Of a stretch of DNA of 64,000 nucleotides, positions 35,208 through 43,627 are shown in pieces. Source of the stretch: Haloferax marinum (GTDB lineage Archaea > Halobacteriota > Halobacteria > Halobacteriales > Haloferacaceae); assembly GCF_009674625.1 (NCBI RefSeq), contig NZ_WKJQ01000001.1, positions 2,356,001-2,420,000 of the forward strand, in the 5' to 3' direction. The translations under genes were made by a program, and so were the position numbers. The notes beneath the pieces are model-generated. The model was given only the letters and a program-made list of their open reading frames with translations, had not been told where the DNA came from and searched no databases. Position 1 is the stretch's first letter; every line of letters begins with the position of its first letter.

Positions 35208-36186
35208 CAACGATACCCCACTCAACGTTGGAGTAATTGGTGTTGGTTCAATGGGCCGACATCACGCACGTGTGTACAGTGAACTCCCAAGTGCTACTCT
35301 CGTCGGTGTCTCCGACGTCGACACAGAACAAGCACGGGAAGTCGCACAAAAACACGGAACAGAAGCGCTTCCGATGGACGACCTGCTCGACCGGGTTGAC
35401 GCCGTCTCAGTCGTCGTTCCAACGCAGTATCACCTCGACACAGCAAAGCAGTGCCTGTCTGCAGGTGTTGCGCCGTTGATCGAAAAACCGGTTGTGGAAA
35501 ACCAACGACAGGGTGAGGAACTACTCTCGCTTCGAGATACGGTTGGACTTCCAGTGCAGGTCGGCCACATCGAACGCTTCAATCCGGCAATTCAGGCACT
35601 GACCGACGTGCTCTCCGGGTTGAACGTCTTGAGTATCAAAACCGAACGCCTCGGCCCACCGCCGAGACGAGAGATCGACGACAGCGCTGTCCTGGACCTG
35701 ATGATTCACGACCTGGACATCGTCCTCTCACTCGACGATAGCGACGTCGAAGAAGTCCACAGTGCTGGCGTTCGAGAGAACCGACACGCGACTGCGACGC
35801 TCCAGTTCGAATCAGGTACGATCGCGAATCTGACTGCGAGCCGGCTTACTCAACGAAAAGTCAGACGGTTGGTCGTAACTGCGGAAGAGTGTCTCGTTGA
35901 GGTCGACTACATGGACCAATCTATTGAGATTCATCGCCGATCGGTTCCGGAATATATCGAGAACGGTGGTGACATCAAATACCGTCACGAGAGCATCATC
36001 GAACGGCCAACCGTCAATCATGGCGAACCACTGAAGAACGAACTCGAATCGTTCATCGGGGCCGTTGCAAACGGTTCGGAACCTGTGGTCACGGTCGAAG
36101 ATGGGCTCAACGCGCTGGAACTCGCCCAGACCATCGACGAAAACGACGCGCCCGAACACAAGAAAACAATCAACCCGATACAATGA
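35200..36186 (+). CDS. WbpB-like Gfo/Idh/MocA oxidoreductase
   Basis: The 328-residue protein has an N-terminal NAD-binding fold (VIGVGSMGRHHARVY), the EKP motif (LIEKPVV) and the C-terminal alpha/beta domain of Gfo/Idh/MocA enzymes. In the WbpABED pathway this enzyme oxidises C3 of UDP-GlcNAc-uronate. Its ATGA overlap with the dehydrogenase gene and position after the aminotransferase support that role. Confidence 0.82.
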   Translation: MSNNDTPLNVGVIGVGSMGRHHARVYSELPSATLVGVSDVDTEQAREVAQKHGTEALPMDDLLDRVDAVSVVVPTQYHLDTAKQCLSAGVAPLIEKPVVENQRQGEELLSLRDTVGLPVQVGHIERFNPAIQALTDVLSGLNVLSIKTERLGPPPRREIDDSAVLDLMIHDLDIVLSLDDSDVEEVHSAGVRENRHATATLQFESGTIANLTASRLTQRKVRRLVVTAEECLVEVDYMDQSIEIHRRSVPEYIENGGDIKYRHESIIERPTVNHGEPLKNELESFIGAVANGSEPVVTVEDGLNALELAQTIDENDAPEHKKTINPIQ

Positions 36187-37556
36187 GTACGAAATTAGCC
36201 GACAAACTGTACGGTTCTGAACGGCCAGAACCTGTGCAGCGCGAGGCCCTCACCAATGGTCAAATTCCTGTGGCTGTGTATGGGCTCGGAAAGATGGGGC
36301 TTCCGCTTGCGTCTGTATATGCTGAGACGACTGGAAACGTCACCGGAGCGGATGTCGACCCCGATGTCGTCGAGACGATCAACAGCGGTGGATGCCATGT
36401 GAAGCGTGAACCTGGACTCGATGCTTTCGTTTCAGAACTCGTGGCTGATGAATCACTCACTGCGACGCCGGAGCCACGAGACGCTGCAGCACGAGCGAAC
36501 GTGCACGTGGTAATCGTCCCAACCCCGATCACCGACGAACACGAACCGGACCTTGCCATTCTCGACGCCGTTGTCGAGGATATCGCAACTGGACTGTCAC
36601 GTGGAGACCTCGTCATCATCGAATGTACGGTCCCACCACAAACCACAGCACACCGAGTTCGCTCCACACTCGAATCGAAATCCGGTCTCGAACTCGGTGA
36701 GTTCGGCCTCGCGTTCTGTCCGGAACGAACTTCGAGTGGGCGAGCGTTAGAAGATATTCGAGGCGCGTATCCGAAAGTCGTCGGTGGGGCTGACAACGAA
36801 AGCACACGCGCAGCGACCCTCATTTACGAAGAGATCAATTCGAAAGGAGTGCTCCCGGTCTCGGATACGACCACCGCCGAGGCAGTGAAAGTCTTCGAAG
36901 GCCTGTACCGAGACGTCAACATCGCGCTCGCGAACGAGCTCGCGACGATGACTGACGAACTCGGTATCGATGTCAACGAAGCCATCGAGGTTGCGAATAC
37001 GCAGCCGTTCTGTAATATTCACGACCCTGGCCCAGGTGTCGGCGGTCACTGCATTCCGTTCTATCCGTACTTCGTCATCGAACCGTTCGAGACGGAAACA
37101 CCGCTCATTGAGACAGCACGCGCTGTAAACGACTCGATGCCACAGTTCGCTATCGACAAGCTTAGAGAGGAGTTCGACGCTGAGGGCATGGCGTTCGAAG
37201 ACTCGTCGATTCTTCTGCTTGGTCTCACTTATCGCCCCGGTGTCGAAGAGATTCGCGCCTCTCCTTCGTTGGATATCGCTGCTATCGGTTCGGAGTGGGG
37301 TGCGGACATGTACGGTGTGGACCCGATGCTAGACGATACGTCTGCATTTGACCTCACACAACTGGACCTCGAGGATATCTACGAACAGTCGTTCGATGCA
37401 GTCGTGATGGTGACGCACCACGACGACTTCGACGACATCCGGTGGGACGAGATTTCTCGCTCGGAGGGGCAACTCGTCGTAATCGATGGTCGTGATACCC
37501 TCGACTTAGACGGGAGTGACCACCGTGTCTACACGATTGGAGGTGGATATGTATAG
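36183..37556 (+). CDS. WbpA/WecC-like UDP-N-acetylhexosamine dehydrogenase
   Basis: The 457-residue protein of the UDP-glucose/GDP-mannose dehydrogenase family has GLGKMGLPLA (NAD site), the catalytic Cys in GVGGHCIPFYPYF, and a C-terminal UDP-binding domain. The GHCIPxxPYF variant is typical of UDP-GlcNAc or UDP-ManNAc 6-dehydrogenases rather than AglM-type UDP-glucose enzymes. It should form UDP-GlcNAc-uronate, the entry to the pathway encoded upstream. It overlaps the next gene by eight bases. Confidence 0.85.
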   Translation: MSTKLADKLYGSERPEPVQREALTNGQIPVAVYGLGKMGLPLASVYAETTGNVTGADVDPDVVETINSGGCHVKREPGLDAFVSELVADESLTATPEPRDAAARANVHVVIVPTPITDEHEPDLAILDAVVEDIATGLSRGDLVIIECTVPPQTTAHRVRSTLESKSGLELGEFGLAFCPERTSSGRALEDIRGAYPKVVGGADNESTRAATLIYEEINSKGVLPVSDTTTAEAVKVFEGLYRDVNIALANELATMTDELGIDVNEAIEVANTQPFCNIHDPGPGVGGHCIPFYPYFVIEPFETETPLIETARAVNDSMPQFAIDKLREEFDAEGMAFEDSSILLLGLTYRPGVEEIRASPSLDIAAIGSEWGADMYGVDPMLDDTSAFDLTQLDLEDIYEQSFDAVVMVTHHDDFDDIRWDEISRSEGQLVVIDGRDTLDLDGSDHRVYTIGGGYV

Positions 37557-38592
37557 AGAACATACGATAGGAGTCGTCATCCCTGCGTACAACGAAGAGG
37601 GGTTCGTGGGGGAAGTCATCGACACGATGCCCCACTACGTCGACCGGATGTACGTCATTGACGACTGTTCGACCGACGGCACGTGGGATGAAATCCAAGA
37701 GCACGCAGCGGAAGTCAACAGACCGCTCGACGACGAAGAGACGTTCAAGTTCCGTGAGGATTCGGTAGAAGCGCTCACTGATGGAGGGGCTGCGTTCGAC
37801 AATCGGGTCGTGCCGATCCAACACGAAGAGAATCGCGGTGTCGGCGGTGCTCTGAAAACGGGCTATCTACGGGCACTTGAAGACGAGATAGACATCACCG
37901 CAGTTATGGGTGGCGACGGGCAGATGGACCCCGATATTCTGGATCGGTTCTTAGACCCAATCGTGGAGGACGATGCAGACTACACGAAGGGGAACCGTCT
38001 TCTGTACAAAGATTACCGTGAGGGAATGTCGAAATGGCGGTTCTTCGGGAACTCGATTCTGACATTCCTCACGAAGATCGCCAGTGGGTACTGGAAGATG
38101 ATGGACCCACAGAACGGCTACACGGCGATTTCCTACTACGCTCTCGACAACGTGGGAATTGAGGATATGTACGAGTACTACGGGTACTGCAACGACCTCC
38201 TCGTGAAACTGAATGCGAAGGGCATGAAGATTGCTGACGTCGCGATGCCAGCGGTTTACGGTGACGAGGAGTCAAGTATCAAGTACTCGTCGTACATTCG
38301 GAAGGTCTCGCGGATGTTGCTGGGTAATTTCCTCTGGCGGTTGAAAATGAAGTACCTAGTATTGGATTTCCATCCGCTTGCGATATTTTACGTGTTCGGT
38401 GCAATGACCACATTTGTTAGCCTCCTCGGCCTTGGTTGGTCGATTTATTCAAAAATTGCCTGGAATAACTCTCTCTTCGTTCGTGGTTCTCTCAGCCTGA
38501 TGCTCTTTATGACTGGGAGTTTGTTCCTGATGTTCGCGATGTTATTCGATATGCAGGTGAACGAAAGCAAGGAGGTTCAGATCCATGACTGA
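37549..38592 (+). CDS. Family 2 glycosyltransferase, polyprenyl-phosphate type
   Basis: The protein has 347 residues from the ATG at 37549, preceded by GGAGGTGG; a start 11 codons earlier is unlikely. The GT2 domain (VVIPAYNEEGFVG, DDCSTDGTW, ENRGVGGALKTGY, GGDGQMDP) is followed by two membrane helices at the C-terminus, as in dolichol-phosphate sugar synthases and AglJ/AglD-like enzymes. It probably loads the diacetamido-uronic acid or another sugar onto a lipid carrier. An eight-base overlap links it to the deacetylase. Confidence 0.85.
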   Translation: MYREHTIGVVIPAYNEEGFVGEVIDTMPHYVDRMYVIDDCSTDGTWDEIQEHAAEVNRPLDDEETFKFREDSVEALTDGGAAFDNRVVPIQHEENRGVGGALKTGYLRALEDEIDITAVMGGDGQMDPDILDRFLDPIVEDDADYTKGNRLLYKDYREGMSKWRFFGNSILTFLTKIASGYWKMMDPQNGYTAISYYALDNVGIEDMYEYYGYCNDLLVKLNAKGMKIADVAMPAVYGDEESSIKYSSYIRKVSRMLLGNFLWRLKMKYLVLDFHPLAIFYVFGAMTTFVSLLGLGWSIYSKIAWNNSLFVRGSLSLMLFMTGSLFLMFAMLFDMQVNESKEVQIHD

Positions 38593-39507
38593 CGAGAACA
38601 AGCTCGCTGTCTCTGTTGACGTCGAAGATTGGTACCACGTTCCGGCAGTAACGGGGTCTTCTTTTTCGGAATACAGTGATGTTCACGAGTTCTTCAACAA
38701 ATGGGATAAAGAGTACGACTACCTGACTAAACCAACTCACAGGACTCTTGACCTTTTTGAAGAACTTGGAATTAAGGCGACGTTCTTTGTTGTTGCAGAC
38801 GTTATTGATAATTATCCTGGTTTAGTAGAGGAAATTGCTAATCGAGGTCACGAAATTGGCTGCCATGGTTTGCATCACGAGTGTGCAATTGATCCTGATA
38901 CGAAAGAGCCACGTTTCACAAAAGAAGAATATCGCGACCAGATATCAATAGCGAAGCAGAAGCTCGAGGATGCAACTGGAGAAGACGTCATCGGTTTTCG
39001 GGCACCTAACGCTTACGTGAGTGGATGGGTACTTGACATCATTGAAGATCTCGGATTCAAATACGACTCATCCGTAGCACGAAACTCATTATATAATAAG
39101 ACTGACCAATCATTAGACTGTATTGAAACAGAACCATACACACCAAAAAGTGGATCACTTGACCCAGGTGGAAATAGAGAACTTGTCGAATTCCCATGGC
39201 CATATTTTGACTCAATAATTGGGAAAGTGCCTACTGCGGGGGGCCATTGATAAGATTGTTTGGCCGCCGAATTGTCGAGGCAGGAGTTACTCAAAGTCTT
39301 TCGCGTGGTAATTCCGTATTCTATTTCCACCCTGTTGATATCGCACGTCAGACATTTCCAAAGGTGGGTAACATTAAACGTCGACCTGCATATTGGATGT
39401 TTAAAGGAAAGCGCGCGGAGAAGCGGATCAGAACATTGCTAAAAAATATGAATAACGTAGAATTGACTACCTGTCGAAAAGTCCATCAGGAGGTGGTTGA
39501 TCAATGA
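38585..39507 (+). pseudogene. Polysaccharide deacetylase split by a frameshift in a G6 run
   Basis: Two adjacent frames together make one NodB-type (DUF3473-like) deacetylase of about 306 residues. The first (38585-39250) has DVEDWYH, TFFVV, HEIGCHG and the RAPNAYVSGW and YDSS motifs but stops after PTAGGH. The second begins at 39241 in another frame and carries GPLIRLFG, EAGVTQ and VFYFHPVDIA, the expected C-terminus. A single missing G in the run at 39238-39243 explains the break. It could be a sequencing error, a real inactivation, phase variation or -1 slippage. Confidence 0.75.
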
Positions 39508-40172
39508 TGTGTGATCTCCATATTCATTCGAAATATTCCTTTGATTCCTTGATGAGTCCTTCTCTAATTACCCGTGTGGCAAAAATCCGAGGGCTATCTG
39601 TAATCTCAATCACTGACCACGGAAATATGAGGATCTATAATAATGAATTTTCTGACCAAAACCGCAAAGAAATTTTTGAACAGCACGGGATATACATAAT
39701 AAAAGGAATGGAAATTAAAACTAACTACGGAGATATTATTGGTTTGTTTTTGGAATCTGAGATTTCATCAACAGAGTTTGACGATGTTATTTCTGAGATT
39801 CGGAGCCAGAATGGGGTCGCTGTATTACCCCATCCATTCCATAGGAAAGTTAATCCAAAAGAGTTGTTACCAAAAGTTGACCTTGTTGAAACTGTTAATG
39901 GCCGTTGTAATCCTGAGCAAAATATGAAAGCGAGGTCGTTGGCAGAACAAACTAGCACGCCCGTTCTTGGAGGGAGCGATGCGCATATCTATTGGGAGAT
40001 TGGTCGGGTTCGTTCTAACTTCTCTCAGAATTCAGACAATCTATCATTTTCACCAGACAGTGATTCATGGATAGTTAATAATCAACGCACAGTTGAGGGA
40101 TCTCCTCTCCCATACCTTCTGACACATGGAGTAAGTTTCATCAGTGGTCGAATAAAAAGGATATTAAGGTGA
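39504..40172 (+). CDS. PHP-domain phosphoesterase
   Basis: The 222-residue protein has the PHP metal-site motifs: DLHIHSKYS, TDHGN, a Glu in GMEIKT, HPFHR and GGSDAH. PHP proteins hydrolyse phosphoesters, and stand-alone members in glycan loci are of uncertain substrate. The start overlaps the end of the deacetylase reading frame, and the gene joins the same transcript. Codon use is strikingly AT-rich compared with the upstream wbp-like genes. Confidence 0.78.
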   Translation: MMCDLHIHSKYSFDSLMSPSLITRVAKIRGLSVISITDHGNMRIYNNEFSDQNRKEIFEQHGIYIIKGMEIKTNYGDIIGLFLESEISSTEFDDVISEIRSQNGVAVLPHPFHRKVNPKELLPKVDLVETVNGRCNPEQNMKARSLAEQTSTPVLGGSDAHIYWEIGRVRSNFSQNSDNLSFSPDSDSWIVNNQRTVEGSPLPYLLTHGVSFISGRIKRILR

Positions 40173-40180
40173 AATAATTA

Positions 40181-41383
40181 ATGACCGTTCTGGTATTAGA
40201 CGGAAGTAAGCGAGCTTCGTTAGCTATGGTTCGATCCTTGGGCCGGAATGGTGTTCCGGTTCACGTTGGTGAGTGCCATCATGGTTCTTTATCTGCCTTT
40301 TCGAAATACGCAACTGAAAGTGTACAGTACGCCAATCCCCAGGATAGCCGTGAGGCGTTTGTAGATGACATTAAACAAATTTTATCTCAACACGATTACG
40401 AGATGGTGCTTGCTTCTAGAGAGGTTACTACTCTCCCACTGTCATATTATAAATCTGAGCTCGAAACTGAAACAATCATCCCTTATCCTGGTTGGGAAAT
40501 GATGAAATTAACGGTAGACAAGTCAGAAACTTTTAAAATTGCAGAAGAGATTGGTCTTCCGACACCTGCCACATATTATTTAGATTCTCCAGACGAATTA
40601 AACAGACTTACTGATGATTTAGAATACCCATTGGTAGTGAAACCACGATCAAAAACAACTTGGGTGGGTGACAAACCTAAAATGATGAAAGTCACTTCTA
40701 GCAACTACGTTGACAATTTTGAGGAACTGCAACAGATAACATTGGAAATATACGATGCTGTTGGAGTAATGCCACTAATTCAAGAATATATCCCAGGAGA
40801 TGGGTATGGTGTTGAGGCTTTGTGCGACGAGGGTCAAATTCAATCTCTCTTCATGCATCGACGCCTTCGAGAGTATCCAATCACAGGTGGTGCAAGTACA
40901 TATCGTGAGAGTGTCTGCAAACCTGAATTAGAACAACCAGCAGTTGACCTATTAGCATCTTTAGAATGGAATGGTGTAGCTATGGTTGAATTCAGGTTAG
41001 ATAATAGAGATGGATTGCCAAAGTTGATGGAGATTAATGGACGGTTCTGGGGTTCGTTACCACTTGCTATCGCTGCAGGTATTGAGTTTCCTTATCAATT
41101 GTATCAACAATATCGTGGTGAGACGGTACCGTCTGTTAACTACGAAGAAGGAGTAACAAGTCGTTGGTTATTACCTGGTGACCTACTTTGGTTTGTGTCG
41201 TCATTGAAAAACAGCTCTAGTAAGTTAAACACGGTCCAACAGTTTGGTGCATTTCATAACCAAAATTACGATATTCTCTCGATAAGTGACCCGTTACCAG
41301 TTATTGGAGCAATACAAAACATGTTGCACCAAGGTATTGATGTGTTGAAGGGGAATAGAAACTTATCTGGAGAAGTCATATAA
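40181..41383 (+). CDS. ATP-grasp superfamily ligase
   Basis: The 400-residue protein has an N-terminal Rossmann-like domain (VLVLDGSKRASLA), a central ATP-grasp domain with EYPLVVKPRSK, and metal-binding MVEFRLDN and LMEINGRFWG near residues 270-295. It resembles carboxylate-amine ligases such as CarB-like proteins found in surface-polysaccharide clusters, which may amidate a uronic acid or add an amino acid. Position next to uronic-acid sugar genes makes amidation of the sugar carboxyl plausible, but this is inference. Confidence 0.75.
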   Translation: MTVLVLDGSKRASLAMVRSLGRNGVPVHVGECHHGSLSAFSKYATESVQYANPQDSREAFVDDIKQILSQHDYEMVLASREVTTLPLSYYKSELETETIIPYPGWEMMKLTVDKSETFKIAEEIGLPTPATYYLDSPDELNRLTDDLEYPLVVKPRSKTTWVGDKPKMMKVTSSNYVDNFEELQQITLEIYDAVGVMPLIQEYIPGDGYGVEALCDEGQIQSLFMHRRLREYPITGGASTYRESVCKPELEQPAVDLLASLEWNGVAMVEFRLDNRDGLPKLMEINGRFWGSLPLAIAAGIEFPYQLYQQYRGETVPSVNYEEGVTSRWLLPGDLLWFVSSLKNSSSKLNTVQQFGAFHNQNYDILSISDPLPVIGAIQNMLHQGIDVLKGNRNLSGEVI

Positions 41384-41455
41384 CGCAGAGATCTATACAA
41401 TATGACAAAAATCTTGGGAGAACTTAATCGTGAATACTAACCTTCATCACACAGG

Positions 41456-41464
41456 TTATAAAAC
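41456..41464 (+). promoter_or_regulatory. TATA box for the DUF354 gene
   Basis: TTATAAAAC lies 20-27 bases before the ATG at 41483, the spacing of a leaderless haloarchaeal promoter, in the 99-base gap after the ATP-grasp gene. It suggests a second transcription unit starts here. Confidence 0.5.
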
Positions 41465-41482
41465 TGGTACCTGGTAAATATT

Positions 41483-42526
41483 ATGGACGTACTATTTGGA
41501 ATTGGACACCCAGCCCATGTTCACTTCTACAAGAACGCCATTAGCAAACTAAAAAACAAAGGGTATGATGTCCATGCCATCACCAAGCGAAAGCCTCTAG
41601 CAATTGAGTTGCTTGAGAGGTACAGTATCGATTATACTATTGCAGGACGAAATAAAATCCAGAATAAAAGTTTACTGAAAACAGGATTGGCCTTCATTTC
41701 TTTTGAGATCGATGTTCTGAATGAGGTGAGAAAACACAATCCCAGCATAGTCACTGGGGTTGGTAGCATTGCACTTTCACATGCGTCCAGCGCGTTTAAT
41801 TGTAAGTCGTTGATATTCACGGACACAGAAAATGCAAAGTTAGCCAATACAATTGCATTCCCATTTTCTGACTACATTTACACACCTGAGTGCTTCGAAG
41901 AAAACATTGGCCGAAAGCAATTTTGTTATCCGGGATATCATGAGCTCGCATATCTACACCCCAACTGGTTTGAACCAGACCCGACAGTTTTAGATGAAGC
42001 AGGAGTTGATCCAGATGAGAGATTTGTGATTCTTCGATTAGTCTCCTGGGATGCAATTCACGATATTGGAGATGGAGGATTCGAAGACGTTCAAGACGTG
42101 ATCTCCAAAATTGAAGACACCGATACTCGTGTGCTGATCACCTCCGAAGAGAGTCTTCCTGATGAATTAGAACCGTACCAAATTTCAATAGAACCGCACA
42201 GGATTCACCATCTAATGAATTTTGCAAGTCTATTTATTGGCGAGAGTGCAACGATGGCTACCGAAAGTGCTGTTCTAGGTACACCGTCGATTTTTGTGTC
42301 TACAAGTCAGAGAGGATACACAAATGAGTTGGAAGACAAATATAGACTGGTATTCAATTTTTCCGAGAAAAGACGTCAGAGAAACGCAATAAATAAGGCA
42401 ATCTCGATACTCGAGAATTACGACCGAAGAATTTGGGAAGAAAGAAGAGATGAGATGCTTGGTGAAAAAATTGACACGACTGGATTCTTACTCAGTCAGA
42501 TTATGTCGCTTGAGGAACTAGAATGA
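41483..42526 (+). CDS. DUF354 glycosyltransferase-like protein
   Basis: The 347-residue protein has the N-terminal IGHPAHVHFYKN motif of DUF354, a family of predicted glycosyltransferases with a GT-B-like fold related to UDP-GlcNAc 2-epimerases and found in archaeal surface-glycan clusters. The C-terminal GESATMATESAVLGTPSI segment resembles the nucleotide-sugar binding part. Its stop overlaps the next start (ATGA). The donor and acceptor are unknown. Confidence 0.78.
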   Translation: MDVLFGIGHPAHVHFYKNAISKLKNKGYDVHAITKRKPLAIELLERYSIDYTIAGRNKIQNKSLLKTGLAFISFEIDVLNEVRKHNPSIVTGVGSIALSHASSAFNCKSLIFTDTENAKLANTIAFPFSDYIYTPECFEENIGRKQFCYPGYHELAYLHPNWFEPDPTVLDEAGVDPDERFVILRLVSWDAIHDIGDGGFEDVQDVISKIEDTDTRVLITSEESLPDELEPYQISIEPHRIHHLMNFASLFIGESATMATESAVLGTPSIFVSTSQRGYTNELEDKYRLVFNFSEKRRQRNAINKAISILENYDRRIWEERRDEMLGEKIDTTGFLLSQIMSLEELE

Positions 42527-43431
42527 AAGTTCTAAATTTAGTCACAACACCAAGACCATTTTTTGATAGCCAATTACAATCACTACGCGATTTAGGGGTT
42601 GAAGTTGATGTCTTGCCGGTTCCTGGACGAGATTCTCAAGAAGAGTCCCGATCGATCACAGATTACTTTGAATACTATCCTCAGGTTCTCAGCGAGCAAT
42701 CCAACAACTATGATATTATACACGCAAACTATGGAAATACAGCTCCATTTGCAGTTTTTCAGCCCACACGACCAATCGTAATTACGTATTGGGGGTCTGA
42801 TTTAATGGGTCCACTCAGTGCTTTTAACTCTAGTTTTTCACATGTTTTTGATGAAGTAATTCTTCCGTCACCCGTCCTCAGCGAATATATTCCAAACGAA
42901 CATCATGTGATTCCGTTTGATGTTGACACAAAGCTCTTTAGACCAATTTCTATGTCAGAATCAAGGGATGTATTAGGATGGAAAGACGGTACTAACTATG
43001 TATTATTCCCATATTCCAAAAGTAGAAGTGAAAAAAATTACCCTCTTGCAAAAAAAATTGTGGATGACATTAATCGAAGTGTGAATTTAGTCACCATCTC
43101 GGACGTTGAACACGAGATGATGCCCCTCTACATGAATGCGAGCGATGCGGTCCTTGTAACGTCAAAACGCGAAAGTGGGCCAATGGTGGTTAAGGAAGCC
43201 GCATTGTGCAATGTTCCTGTTGTTTCTACTGATGTAGGGTTTGCATCAGATGTACTATCTGATGTGAAGAATTCATATGTATGCAATTCAGAAACCGAAA
43301 TTGTCAATAGATTACAAGATATTCTTAGATCTGGACAGCGATCAGACGGACGGAAGCATGCTGAAAAATGGGGTAAAGAAGCAATGGGAAAAAGACTACT
43401 CAAGGTTTACGAGTCAGCATTATCTAAATAG
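42523..43431 (+). CDS. Family 4 glycosyltransferase
   Basis: The 302-residue GT-B glycosyltransferase has an N-terminal acceptor domain, the IIHANYGN segment, and a C-terminal part with KRESGPMVVKEAALCNVPVVSTDVG, the E-x7-E donor-site region of GT4 enzymes. It is somewhat short for the family (usually 350 or more). It is coupled to the DUF354 gene by ATGA. It probably adds a sugar to the lipid-linked oligosaccharide. Confidence 0.82.
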   Translation: MKVLNLVTTPRPFFDSQLQSLRDLGVEVDVLPVPGRDSQEESRSITDYFEYYPQVLSEQSNNYDIIHANYGNTAPFAVFQPTRPIVITYWGSDLMGPLSAFNSSFSHVFDEVILPSPVLSEYIPNEHHVIPFDVDTKLFRPISMSESRDVLGWKDGTNYVLFPYSKSRSEKNYPLAKKIVDDINRSVNLVTISDVEHEMMPLYMNASDAVLVTSKRESGPMVVKEAALCNVPVVSTDVGFASDVLSDVKNSYVCNSETEIVNRLQDILRSGQRSDGRKHAEKWGKEAMGKRLLKVYESALSK

Positions 43432-43627
43432 CCTGTAATTGTCGGAATAATATTTGTTGCACAATTTACACTCAATCTAATTTTCTTTCGTTGATTGATC
43501 GTTGATACGTCCTTTGGAAACATCTGTCTTGCAGGTACACTGTCTGTAGCTCCTTCAGCTGTCTCGACTACGATACCACCAAGCTGTATCCGCAACAATT
43601 TTCATCTTGGCAAGTAGCAATATTCCC

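Noticed and set aside
37516..37548. Earlier start for the GT2 gene
   Set aside because: It lies well inside the dehydrogenase gene; the ATG at 37549 has a good ribosome-binding sequence and follows the overlap pattern of the operon.
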